From Cubamyces lactineus (lineage: Eukaryota; Basidiomycota; Agaricomycetes; Polyporales; Polyporaceae), in the NCBI GenBank assembly GCA_022376465.1, contig JACDTU010000017.1, forward strand, positions 1 to 64,000: a DNA stretch of 64,000 nt. Reading direction: 5' to 3'. Below the pieces are notes generated by a model. The model did not search any database. It was not told the origin of the DNA and saw nothing but the letters and a program-made list of their open reading frames with translations. Positions within the stretch are counted from its first letter, which is position 1; the number at the start of each line of letters is the position of its first letter. Positions 43,333 to 55,345 of the stretch are shown here, one piece after another. Both the position numbers and the translations under genes were made by a program.

Positions 43333-44432
43333 ATGACCTCGACAATCGCAAAGACTCTTGGAAGAGGCACAGCAAGCGTCGTCCATGGCCTCTTCTACTT
43401 CATGTACACCCTCTTTTTATTCAACAAGGCAGACATCAAGACTACCGTAATCCCCATTGTGAGTACATTTCGCGTCTATCGTTCCCGATTGTGCTCACCA
43501 CAATCTACAGACACTCCTCGGTGCAGCGTCCGCGCCGATCCACGACATCTGCAGTGCTCCCCACGTCGTCCTCTGGGTCTTCCTCAACCTTCTCCAGTTT
43601 TGCGTCTCCAACCAAACGATCGACGGCAGCGAGGACGCCCTCATCAAACCATGGCGTCCGATCCCAGCGAAGCGTATCTCACATGCGCAGGCCGTCGCTC
43701 TCCGTTGGCTGCTCATCCCCGGGGTCGCGCTCTACTCGATGATCTACAGCAAGCAGACGATGTATGCGAGCCTGCTATTCTCGATATTCACCATCATGCA
43801 CAACGAGCTCGAGGGCCACCGCTATTGGTACCTGAAGAACCTTACCAACGGCCTTGGCTTCGCCGCTCTCGGGTTCGGGGCCGTTTTGATTACTGGTACG
43901 TATTTTTGTCGTAATGGACGCCAGGTATCTAGCGTTCTGCCATACGAGGCGCTGACCGACCCTACGGCGCAGGCGCGAACCACGAGCGGCCAGACCGAGT
44001 TGCGGTGCTCTCCATCATCTTTAGCTCGTGCATCTTCGCCACGACGACGCACGGGCAGGACTTCAAGGACGAGGCAGGCGACCGGGCCATTGGCCGGCGC
44101 ACGATTCCGATCGTGTTCGGAGCGATGGCAAAGTACATGCTCTTCGTTCCGATGCTTCTCTGGTCGGCCGGCCTGTGCCGGATGTGGACGGTCGACACGG
44201 TGACGAGCGTCAGCTTCATCGCTCTTGCGCTCTATGCGGGCTCACGCTACCTCTCTGCGCGGTCAGTGAAGGAGTTCCAGGAGGCCTACGTGTGGTATAA
44301 CGTGCGTATGAAGTCCATCACAGCTCGTTGGACAAGTCGCTGATTGTCGTATTGCAGGTGTGGTTGAGCTGTGCGTACGCGATGCCGGCGTACTACAGGT
44401 TGGCCAACCATGGAGCCAGTATCGTGCTCTAG
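43333..44432 (+). CDS. UbiA-type prenyltransferase or terpene cyclase, copy 2
   Basis: Predicted 304-aa integral membrane enzyme. Exons: 43333-43458, 43511-43895, 43973-44301, 44358-44432; exons 3 and 4 have exactly the lengths seen in copy 1 (329 and 75 nt). It carries N-Q-T-I-D-G-S-E-D (NxxxDxxxD) and D-F-K-D-E-A-G-D (DxxDxxxD), followed by the shared R-A-I-G-R-R-T-I-P-I-V. The start was chosen because M-T-S-T-I aligns with M-T-S-S-I of copy 1; an in-frame ATG at 43297 has a stronger context (ACCATGG) and would add 12 residues. It may prenylate an aromatic acid or cyclise a diphosphate. No break is seen. Confidence 0.88.
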
Positions 44433-46232
44433 TATTCACGATGACCATTGTCTGCTATCTCGTGAGAGATTTCAGAGCTGCGTGGGGTATCCTCGGAAAA
44501 GGTGTCGATTCAGCAGAAAGTGAAGAGGCTTTCCTTCTATAGGATATGTACCGATAGAGAAGCTTGCAGTCCCTGATCACCTATATCTAACATGCGCCGA
44601 CCGTCCGTGGTATCGTTGTACAAGCACGTAAGAGTGAAGAGTTGGCGACAGTATGGAAATGCAATCACCGGATTAGCCCGGCTCCAGGGGCTTTAGTCGA
44701 CCAATGATATCACTTCGATTGTTACTTGAGGACTTCTGCGAACAGCGAAAGCTGTAACCCGTCAATCCGCCGTGCGAGCGGAATGATGGACCGGTAGCCT
44801 GATGAGAAGCCGAGGAGCCAGTGAGAGGACAGATTTAAAGCTCTTCTGACTGCGGCACCGCAGTGCTATATGTAACGGGTCGGCACTCGAGCGCGAGCGA
44901 GGGACGCAAGAACGAAGGTGTATTCAGAGAGTATGAGGTGCGAGAGCGAGGGCGAAGCCCAAGCACTGACGCCGGTACCGCGCGAGGGACGGCGCGAGAT
45001 GGCGTTGGTTCGTCTCCGAGAACGAGTGCGTATCGTAGGGGCTAAGTACGTAGAACTGGATATGGTAGGTCACGTGTAACGAGGCCGTTACACCATACGC
45101 CATCCCCCCGCCAAAGTGCAATAACATCGAACTTTTAGTGATGGGCTAGTCCTGGTGCACCGCGCGGGAGACAGGCGGCTCGCTCACAACCACTGGCAAA
45201 AAAGGATATCTCCCATTCCCAAATTGTGAAGACTCGGAGTGTAGCTGAGGGTTACAAGACCCAATGTCACATTGTCGGGAATATGTATCACAAGTTGGGG
45301 CCCTGAGTTGCGTCCAGCTCCATGCTACGTATCAGTGCCATTACATGCACACGGTCGTCACGCTGGCCGAGCTGGCCACGGTTTGCTGTTTTGGCGCAGC
45401 TGATCAGCCGTCAATCTTGTCGCTCAGGGTGCATGCTATCCTCCACCTTTGTCTGCGCGAGGGGATTGTCAGCCGACAATTCACCATCGCAGTACCGCTG
45501 CGTTCATGTTGCCGCGCTCTAGCAGCGAGGGCTCCCACAACAGCTGTCGCCGCCGTCCCTGGAGCTGCGTTTGCACTGCATGATGTTTCTTATCGCGATT
45601 CGTCCAGGCAGAAGCTCGGGGGTCCACCCCAACTTTCGTAGTCCCGGTCAATTGGTAATGAGTAAGGTTCGGCGGACGGAGCGCGCGAGCTCACCAGCGA
45701 CAGGGCCAATCCCGCAGAGGAGGCCCTGCAGCGCAGCCTTCGAGCATCAAAAGGCCCTTTGTCGACATGTCTGCATCGTCGTCTGCTCCTTCCAATGTAC
45801 GTTCTGACGTCGAGAGAAGCGAGAATATAAATCCCCAGAAGGCACGATATAACTGGCCGCCCAGCTCCTTGCCTCCGCGAGGTCCGGAACGACGAGGGAA
45901 CCTTGTCCCACACAGGCTGCTTCGCCGAAGACACATGTCCCAGAGCGGTTCCAATAACACTTTGTTTCAAGAGCGCTTCACGGAGAATCAAAGCATGTGG
46001 TGTTTGCTCGGAGTCGCTCATAGGGCCGTACTTGGGGACAGTGGAACGGGGCATGCGCGGTGGGTCTGATTGAAGACCAATATCTGGGAATTGAACGACT
46101 CGAGAAAAATCAAGAATGTATAGTAGCGCAATAAGATAACCCTACACAGTCACTGAAATACTGAATACTCGCAGCCCATTCGGCGAATCACCACAGCCTG
46201 AGGCACGGAATCAATCTATGGGGAACCAAACC
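44433..46232. other. Intergenic region
   Basis: 1800 bp. Frames on both strands at 45570-46069 overlap each other, have no recognisable domain and no clear splice structure, so no gene is called. Confidence 0.45.
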
Positions 46233-47763
46233 TCAGCACGATCGACTGACCACAGGGTAGACAGTATACTCACAGTCACCCTGGTCTGCAATCTCGACGA
46301 CAAACCGTGCGTTCGGCTCAGCCCCTGCCTGCGCCATCGTGTCCGACCTGTTGCAAACAGACCGGTAGACCTCATCTTCGTCTTCGACCAGAAGAACCAG
46401 TCGAGCGCTGAAAGGAAGCCGGTGATCTCATCAGTGTCATCCTGATACTCCTCACCCCAGTTATAGACGCACTTATCGTACTGCTGCTCGATGCCAAACG
46501 TGCGGCAGGCTTGCATCAACACCTTGCTAACCGTATGCCGCCCACGTGTCTTGAACAACGAACGCCCCTCGGGGTCCTTGTCATACTCTATCATGATAAG
46601 GAAGCTCTCGTCCGGCCTGCCTTGAGACTGGCTAGAAGGCACTTCTGCAATGAAGAAGGCTGTCATTTTCAATAGTTCGCAAGTATGTACACAGAAGAGA
46701 AGTACCTTCAAATTGAGATGGAGCAGATTGTTTAGTAGGCTTGACTGGTATCTTCTCTGTCTTAATCTTCGGCGACTGTTCGCGTTCAGAAGGCATAGCA
46801 TCTAGTTGCACGAGCGACGCATTCCCGCGCGACGAAGACGGCCCGGGTTTGAACTTCGCGGGGCTACGGCTCTGCGCCGATGCGGAGGTTTTAGGCGCGG
46901 GTGGCGCGGCGCTGACATACTCCGTCTCATCGAGCTCATCGTATTCCTCGCTGAAGTGGGCATCGTACGGTGGGGCCGCATCTGCGTCTTCAGTGGTATC
47001 TTCCTCCCGTTCTTCGTCTCCAAAGTCAGACAAGATCCGTGGCCGAGCAGTGCGCTTCTTTGTCGGAGAAACGATCCGGACCTCCTCTTCTTCCTCCTCT
47101 TCACTCGGTTCGGCGGGCTTGACAGGCGCTGGTGCCGGTGCTGGTGCGGGCGCCTTTCCCCTTTGCACCGTCCTCGAGCTGGACGCCTGTGACGGTGCTT
47201 TGCTGGTAGCGCTGCCGGAGCTGATTGTCGACAAGGGTGTACGACTCCCAGGCAGCTTGAGCGGCGTCTTCGACGCGCTGGCAGATTGTCGCTCTCCTGA
47301 AGAAGGGTTCCCAACCATGCCCTGGATCCGGACAGGGGCGGCAGCGCTAGGGCTCGCAGCAACCTTCTTTTGTGCCGAGATACGGGGTGGAAGGTTCGAA
47401 GGAATCTCCGCAGAGCGACTGGGTGGCTTTGGTTCGCCTGTAGCCTCTCGGGCTTTCACTAGTACGGTATGCAAGACTGGGCTGACGCCTTCCCATGCCG
47501 TGCTGTGAATGCGGACGCGCATGCCGTCCGAGCCGTAGAGGTCTGTAGTCTCGAATTGGACATCGTCTGCGATGCCGAAAACGTCTTTAGCGCGGATTTG
47601 GGCATCCTGTCGTACGTCGTTAGAGAGCGCATATCCCATATGCGATTCACCATACCTCATATGTCTTGGGCAACGGAATCAAGACGCGTTCCTGCGCGTA
47701 ACAGAAGACAATGAGGTCCTGCTGCGTTTTAACGTTCGTGTCATGTTTCGAAGGGAATAGCAT
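46233..47763 (-). CDS. Unrecognised 459-aa protein, two folded ends joined by a disordered middle
   Basis: Minus strand, four exons: 47763-47656, 47606-46706, 46644-46449, 46407-46233, with ordinary GT-AG introns. The N-terminal part (residues 1-90: L-I-V-F-C-Y-A-Q, then R-V-R-I-H-S-T-A-W) looks like a small alpha/beta fold. Residues 95-340 are low complexity: Ser/Pro/Ala, an A-P repeat, a run of seven or eight Glu, and basic K-K-R patches that could be nuclear signals. The C-terminal 120 residues (F-L-I-M-I-E-Y-D, V-L-M-Q-A-C-R-T-F-G-I) look folded again, perhaps ubiquitin- or PB1-like. I do not recognise the family. It lies next to SPT7 in the same direction. Confidence 0.7.
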
Positions 47764-48150
47764 ATTCCGCGAAGTATCCTCCGTGTAGTATCCTGATCCC
47801 AGTGCAGTGAAGGTGCAAGACTTCAAGCAGCAGGCACGAAAGTCGTAAAGAGAAAGGCAGTTTCGCAGCGTGGTGGCTGCCGTGGACGTGGTACGAACAG
47901 CAAATATACGTAAATAACGCGTACGCGCAGCGCGCGTGTGGCTGAGAGTCCCCTCCGTAGGCGCGCATCGCCACTCGCAAAGTCGAAGAACAAAGTCATT
48001 CATGATATCGTGTAATTGAGACGTCATCATAGCAATGTCAGCACTGAAACTATAATGATACAGCTACAAGTAATCCACAAATATGTATGTCCCAAGGATA
48101 ATACAATTAAATGCCAGTCGTACGCGTCGTCGCGCAATCCCTGACGCGCT
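47764..48150. other. Intergenic region
   Basis: 387 bp between SPT7 and the unrecognised gene. It includes the start region of the latter; nothing else was seen. Confidence 0.55.
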
Positions 48151-51100
48151 CTACGCGCTTGCCATGACCACGGGTGGGAACGAGTCCTGCACCTTCGCCT
48201 TCTTCTTACTCGGAGAGGTCGACCCACTCTTGCCTTTCTTCCCGAAGTCCCCGCCACTACTCGTGGACGTCATAAGCGGAGGGGCAGCAGGAAAGTCGGG
48301 TGTGGCATCTCCCAGGTCCGCAGACCCTTGCGGCCCGCTGGCAGGGGGCGGCGGAGGTGCGGGCCCAGGGCCGGGCGCAGGTGGTTTCGCCTTGCTCTTC
48401 TTCTTGGCTGTACTTGCAGCAGGAGCCGCTTTGCTGACCGTACCCAAAGGTCCGATTTTGGCATGAGACGGGCTTGGAGCATCGTCTGGCAATACAACGA
48501 CGGGTGCTTCTGCCGCTGGCATGGGAGGCGCTGTGCCGACAGGAGGCCCAAGTGAGGGTGCAGATACGGGGAAAACACCTGCGAGAGGCGCTGGAGGCAT
48601 TCCCAGTTCTGGCGGCTGTGGTGCGGGGGGTGGTATGTGACTGGTAGACAATTCGGATATGCGGGACTGGTAATATGGTTTGAGGAGACCAATCTGGTTG
48701 TCGACCATGGTGGAATCCAGGGGTATAAAGGGAGGCGGAGGCGGAAAGGGCGGAGGAGGCTCCGTAGGCTTTGCACTGTGACGAATCACACATGAGCGCC
48801 TGAATAGGATGAGAAGAACAAGGACTACGTACGCAGAGGGACCCTCCTTGAGAAGACCCTTGCCTTTGCCCTTGAGCAACCGCTTGGGTATCGAAAGGCT
48901 CGCGAGGCCAAATTCGTCGGCAATGCCAAGCTCTTTGAGTCCGAGAAAATCTTCGCCGAATGACTCCGCGAAGTGGCCCCTGTGCGTATGTCAGGAAGAG
49001 CCCCAACCACAATAGACAAGCACGTACATAACAAACTCTCCATCCTCTTCTTCCCCTTCCATACGGAAGAGGGCGTCATCGTCCCAAGCCTCCTCGGCGG
49101 TCTACACAACAATTAGTTCCAATTGAAAGCAATCAGCAGTAAGGTGTCGTACCGCTTCTCTGTAAGCATTCGCCAGCTTCTTCTCGAGTTCTGCGAGTCG
49201 GCCACCATATCGCACAACGTCGTCTTTAACGTAACGTTCAAGATCGTTGATGCGGGTGATACCGCTCTCGAAGAGTGTGTGCAAGATTATTTCCTGTAGT
49301 CAGGGAGTGAGTCGATGTGGGTATCAATATCGAAATCGAACTGACTTCAGCTGTCATCTTGTTGCCGTACTTGTCGCACAAGAATCGAATGGTCCTGCCA
49401 ACGTTGAAGAGGTACTCTGCAGTTACACTGGCGAGGACATCCAAGGCCATCTTCGACGTTCCTATGGGTGCGGCTCAGTTAGTTGCTCCCCGTCACGAGG
49501 GAAACACCATACCTTGGAATCCAGCATGTTCAAGAACCTTCGTCCCCATCCAATGTAAGCAGTCATCCGCATTTTCAGCGCCTAGTTCGAGACCGGCTCC
49601 CGGTGGTTTCCATGGCCGCTCGTCCAGAACGTCGTCCAGCTCATCCTGAATGTCCTGGACCGGCGGCGGTGCGAATCCGCCACTGTCCTCCGCGCTCTGT
49701 ATGAGCGACGAGTACTTGGCGTGTGTCGTACGCACTCTGCGGAGGGTCCGGATATTGTTGTTCATGTGGTAGAGCAAGGTATTCGGGGAGCTCTTCTGCT
49801 TCTTCTTACGACGACGAGAAGACCGTGGCGGCTCAGCGTGAGAAGTAGAAGGGGCAGGCGGGGGTATATCCGAGCAAGCATGAACGAAACCGGGGAGACC
49901 ATTGCCAATCATCTCTTCCGAGCGCATGGCATCCCACCAGAGTTCAACGACGTCCTTATCGACCGGACTCTGAGTCCTCGCACGTTTACGCGGACGCTCA
50001 TCAAGAAAGCCGTTCCTGTCTTGACGTTAGCACTTCTTTGTTCATCATCCTGCAGGTACAAACGTACAGCTTCCGCTTCGCACCGATGTCTCCATCAATA
50101 GTGCTGAGAGACGCTCCTGTAGGAGCAACCGCATCCACATCGTCATCGACGATCACCGCATATTGGAGGAGTCGTCGTTTGAGATCAGATACCGAGGAAT
50201 CCAAGGCTCCTGGTTCTAATAGTTGTCGAGAGAGGTATGCGTCCACATCTTTGTCCAGCTGCAAAAAGGCCGACATGCCTGCCTGAGAACGGACGATCGC
50301 GGGGGACTCAGGGAACGTTGTATCTCGTTGTATCTTCCGCGTCTGTCCAGGTTGAGGTGCGGAATGTTTCGTCGGACTGGGGGAACGGAAAGACAAGCCA
50401 GAGGGTAGGCGACTATGCCCGTTGATAGATATGCCATTCGGCCGAGGGGTAATCCCTCGTACGGGAACCTCGCCAGGGATGATTGGATCAGCGCGTTCCT
50501 TGAGATCCGTTATGTTCTGTAGCAATCTCTCCGCCTTGACCTTCAGCCGGCTCGCGCATTGGCGGAGTGGGTGATCCTAGGCAGTTGTGAGTCAAAACGG
50601 CCGAAACGTGATACACGATCCAAGGGGGGCAGGAATACGATGGTCACAACAGATTCCAAACAGGTCGACAATAATCTCCGGCGAACCAGGGAGTGCCGAC
50701 AATTTATGACGCACCGTCGTCACCGACACTGTCCCTTCTAAGGACGAACGCGTTCCGTCCGGGTCCACGCCATGCCTACGAATAGGGCGTTGTGATGTCC
50801 GACGGTGGTGCCTCGGGGCCGCACCGTAAGGCATGGCTGGAGGGTTCACGGAGGTGTCGTCCTTAGAAATGCCACTTACCTCCGTCGCGTTGTACGTGAA
50901 GCAGTTAGACCATATAAGATCGAGATCATCTTTGAATTCCTTCTTGGATTTATACTGCCGCTGTTTGACCTTCCTGAGCATCGTTTGGAGGTCCATGGGG
51001 TTGGAGATGACTACGAGGATGAGCTCACGCATCAAGCATGCTATGCGCAGCAGACGTACTGTCATAATAATCTGGCACCTCCGTCTTCGAAACCGGCTTC

Positions 51101-51469
51101 AAGAACGCCTCTGCATCGCGGTTATCCTACGCGCGCGAGTCAGTGCACGTGAGTCGGCGCGGTGGCTGAGGTCGCACCATTGTGACCATCCGGAGGTCAA
51201 CGAGGAGACCCTCCAAGGAGTCATAGAACGCATCCGCCAGCTTCCCCGCATCGCTGGTTGCTCGCTGTGAAAGTGTCAGTGCACGTCCGGGGTCATACCG
51301 TGTTAAACACTCACCCGGGTCTCCTTTACGGCGCTTAGAAGTAGCTTGAGCTCAGATTCCGGTAACGAGGACTTGACCTGGCTCGCGGTGAGAGTCCTGA
51401 GCAGGTTCTACATGGCCGATGCGTTAGCGAACATAATTGAGGCTGGATGGCAACCGGACGTACGTTCAT
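48151..51469 (-). CDS. SPT7: SPT7, bromodomain and histone-fold subunit of SAGA
   Basis: A structural subunit of the nuclear SAGA coactivator. The gene has about a dozen exons. The first coding exon is predicted to be only ATG AAC (51469-51464), followed by N-L-L-R-T-L-T. A bromodomain (about 51200-50880) contains [26 protein letters not shown] and Y-N-A-T-E, with H-P-L-R after an intron of about 300 bp. A histone-fold segment, [21 protein letters not shown], lies near 49450-49240. After it come [12 protein letters not shown] and a long Pro/Ala/Gly-rich tail ending at 48151. The domain order is that of fungal Spt7. It is divergent from CDH1 with about 270 bp between starts. Confidence 0.9.
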
Positions 51470-51739
51470 AGTCGGTCCATCCGGTGGCGGGCGGTGGGTG
51501 TTGCGGAACAAGGTGGGTATTGTAACTCCGACGCCGTCTACCCAATTGCCGGCGGGCGGCTGTGCTTGCGGAGTACAAAACGCGGGGTCGGCGCGTCAAA
51601 CGCGACGCGGTCAGCACCTTAGCCACTCCTTTAACTTGCATCTCGACCACCACCACGCTCATGCTAGCTTTCGACTGATACTTTCTATCTGCTCGACGCT
51701 TTCCCTATCTTTCTATCCGACAGTCCGTCCACAACCGCC

Positions 51740-53922
51740 ATGTCTGGCCTGAAGAATTCGCCATTTGGCAAACGCCTCCGAGGCACCGACGAGGACAGTC
51801 CGCGGAAGAACAGGACGCGTTTCACCCCCGCGTTCGGTGTCGCGCCTGGTTCCACGCCTTCCCTAGATTCGCGTCCATCGACAAGCGAAGGCGCGACACC
51901 AGAATCTCCAGAGCGCGGCGTGCACAGAGATTATGGGGATCGGTTCGTGCCCAACCGCGACGCAGGCGACATGCGCACATCTTACCACCTCATGGACGGC
52001 GGCACGCCATCCACGCCATCGAAGAACCGCATGATTCCAACCGAGTCGGACGCGCTGAAGGAGCAGGCAAACGCGATATTCAATTCTATACTGCACACGG
52101 AGGTTACGCCCTCGTCGCCACAGCGCCCCGGATCACCTGTGCGTCAGCCTGCGGCTTCAACCTCCACACTCCCAACCACACCCACGCGTCGCCGTTTGTT
52201 TGCTTTCAACTCTCCTTCGCGCTCCAACCCTGCCACCCCCTCTCGGCGTCTAGATATGCCTACGGACGAAGCCTACTCGTTGAGCCCTGTGCGGGCAGAA
52301 AGCCGCCATCTACTGGAGAGCCCAAGACGACAATTGCGTAGCGTTTGCAAGACACCCTATCGTGTGCTAGACGCGCCAGAACTCGCCGACGATTTCTACC
52401 TCAACCTCGTCGACTGGTCAAGCACTAACGTTCTCGGTGTCGGTCTTGGGGCTTGCGTATACCTCTGGACTGCTCATACAGCCCAGGTCTCAAAGCTATG
52501 TGACCTCGGCAATGTACAGGACACGATAAGCTCAGTGTCGTGGGTACAAAAGGTAGGCTCTACCCGTTGACATACATGAGAGCGTTTGGTGGTCGTCGGT
52601 TTGTCGTTATGGCTTCGAGTGCAATGGAGCGATTGCCAACTGTCAATCCATGGGCCGTCCGACCGTAACATGCTGGAGGTAAGCCCGTCAAGGCTCAAGG
52701 ACCCGACAATTCACTCGCAAAAGTGCCCAACACCAATATCCAAGCGTGGCAGCATGTTACATAGACTGGTACAGAGAATCCGGGGTTGACATTTGGCCAT
52801 CGAACCAATTGAAGCGCGCACAAACAATGAGAGCAGGTTCACTGCTTAGCCACCATAGGCGCCTGTTGCTCGTTGTTATATTTCGATCGATTAGTCGAGG
52901 AACGTACCTTGCAGCGGAAATCACCGCGCCTATTGATCACCCAAATCTCTCATGGCGTCCCGGAGATGTTGCATATTTACTGAAACAACACCTTACAGGG
53001 CACATCATTGGCAGTGGGCACACTCTCGGGCCGCCTACACATCTACGACGCCAGCACCCTTCAACTGACCAGAACGTACGAACGCGCACATACCCAACGA
53101 ATAGGTGCACTGTCTTGGAACTCACATGTCCTTTCGTCCGGTTCGCGTGACCGGATGATTCACCATCGGGATGTGCGCGAGCCAGGCACCCGGCCTTTCA
53201 AGAAGTCTCAGGGACATAGACAAGAGGTCTGCGGGCTGCGATGGAGCGGCGATGGCGGGCCCCAGGCAGCGTCGCTAGCGAGCGGCGGCAACGATAACAA
53301 GGTGTGCATATGGGACCTTCGAGGCTCGAAGCGACAAGGCGGACTAGCGACTCCTGGACGCACTGGCAATGTGCCTGGGAGCTCTAGTGCCACGGAAGAT
53401 GGCGACACGCCACTTTGGAAGTTCCACGAGCATACCGCAGCAGTGAAAGCGCTCGCATGGGACCCCCATGTGTCGGGCATCTTGGCTACCGGCGGCGGTA
53501 CCGCAGACAAACACATACGCTTTTGGAACGTGCAGAATGGCACAATGCTCAGCGAGCTGGACACCGGGAGTCAGGTACGCCGAGGCACTTCATTAGCGCT
53601 GATTGGCTTTGCTAATTTGCTCGTATAGGTGTGTAACCTCACTTGGTCTCTCACTTCCCATGAGATCGTGTCGACGCACGGGTTCTCTTCGACCACGGCA
53701 CAAAATCAGATATGCATCTGGAAGTATCCCTCGCTAGACATGGTCGCCTCCTTGACAGGCCACACACACCGAGTGCTCTACCTCGCGATGAGCCCTGACG
53801 GGGAGACAATCGTTACTGGCGCGGGAGACGAAACCCTCCGCTTCTGGAACGCCTTCCCCAAGAAAGAAAATCACGAGGCGCGACGTGAGAGTAGGCTCGA
53901 CTACGGCCGACTCATACGTTGA
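51740..53922 (+). CDS. CDH1: CDH1/FZR1-type APC/C activator (WD40)
   Basis: Predicted 560-aa activator that brings substrates to the anaphase-promoting complex in G1. Exons: 51740-52552, 52999-53574, 53629-53922. It carries the C-box D-R-F-V-P-N-R (about residue 72), phospho-site-like S-P/T-P clusters, and the conserved [19 protein letters not shown] lead-in. Seven WD40 repeats follow, and the protein ends with the C-terminal Ile-Arg tail (L-I-R) that docks on TPR subunits. These features favour Cdh1 over Cdc20. The first intron is 446 bp against about 54 bp for the second. No break is seen. Confidence 0.93.
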
Positions 53923-55345
53923 ACATATACCCCCGGAAGGGTTCCGCCTCTACGCCAACTCGCACCTTTTCTCCATCGGTCTTCCGGCTGCGCCGTTCAC
54001 CCCATCGTCTCTGGTCTTGCTCTTCCACTGCCCTGCTTTCACTGCCCGTTGAACCGCTGTGCGCACGGCAGACGGACTGTCGATGAATTTACTGTATCAT
54101 CTTGTAGTGTTTCGGCTTTTGCCGACGCCGGTCTTTCACGCTGCTCGTCCTCGTAGATTACGCTGCCATCTAGTTGCTCACGGACGCTCTGCATGTCGCC
54201 CTGTCCTTTCCCCATCGCGCTCGCCGCGTCCTCTCGTCAATATGGTCATCTCAAACCGACACTCTATCCTCCTCCAGGACTCGTAATTGTCAATCCATTG
54301 CTCTGTTTACCATGTATCGGAAGCGTTCATTGTTCCATCGGCCAACATCTACTGCTCGTCATCTCGCTCCCTAGTCCTCCACATCCATGGCTTAATCGTC
54401 CCTCTTCCCTTGCTATGTCGAATAACCGAATAGGTGTTGTCATTATATACGTTTGCACCGGTTCTATCCTCTCCCTTCTTGAAGTCTCTTGTAGGGGTAT
54501 CCATGATCCGTCATATTGCCATTGTTTCTCCATGCATGTTCACACCTTGACTTCATTATATGTCCCCGTCGTATCCCGTCGTATCTACATCACTGCGTAC
54601 GCCCCTGTCGTACACACCACGCCCTCCCATCGTTCCCTAAATATGTTGCACAATATACGGCGTATATACACCTAGATCCCATTCGTGAGAGCTTTGGCTG
54701 ACGTCCTCAAATCAAGGTGCTCACGTCTTCACCATCCTTGTGCATGCGGTTTTCCCGGAGTGGAACATGTACAGGTGAGTGTCATGAACCTCCGCGGTGT
54801 TCGTATGGTTGATTGGCCTCCAATCATGACCAGCTAAGTGCGTGGTGCGTTGAGCCCGTGTCCTCGGCAGCTCAAAACTTTCCCGCGTACAGAAAGGTGA
54901 GCGTTTCCAATCCCACAACCGCACACCGCATACCCACTCAATTATACATCGCGGAAAGAATGAATGAGATTACGTTCCGAGTGCATAGAGCTTGCAGGTG
55001 CCACCAATTCAACGTCCTGTACGTTACCAAACGAGGTGCTGTCGGTACCTTGCAAGGTCCACCTGACTTCCGAAGAGGAAGTTTTGTGTTGCACGTCTGT
55101 CTAACGGCAGTGACAGTGGGAATACTCGGTCCACATTGTGGTCGTGAAGGGCATCCTTCAGCAGCCGAAGCGCTTCCCGAGGTCCTCGTGGACTTAGAGA
55201 AAATGCGTGAACGGGGCTGCTATGTAAAGCGATCCCCTCGTCTTCTCCTCTATCTCGTCCCACCGCTGTAGAGGTAGAGCGTCTTCGTGTCTCCCGCTAT
55301 CTGTGCCTCAGCCCGCCTCTCTTGCCTCAACGCTCGACTCTAGTG
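53923..55345. other. Intergenic region
   Basis: 1423 bp. Only short frames of no recognisable content. The first part is T-rich 3' flank of CDH1. Confidence 0.5.

Noticed and set aside
45567..46069. Competing plus and minus ORFs of 100-154 codons
   Set aside because: Neither strand gives a protein-like pattern or a domain; no basis to choose.
46741..47508. 255-codon plus-strand ORF
   Set aside because: Opposite-strand shadow of the low-complexity region of the unrecognised minus-strand gene.
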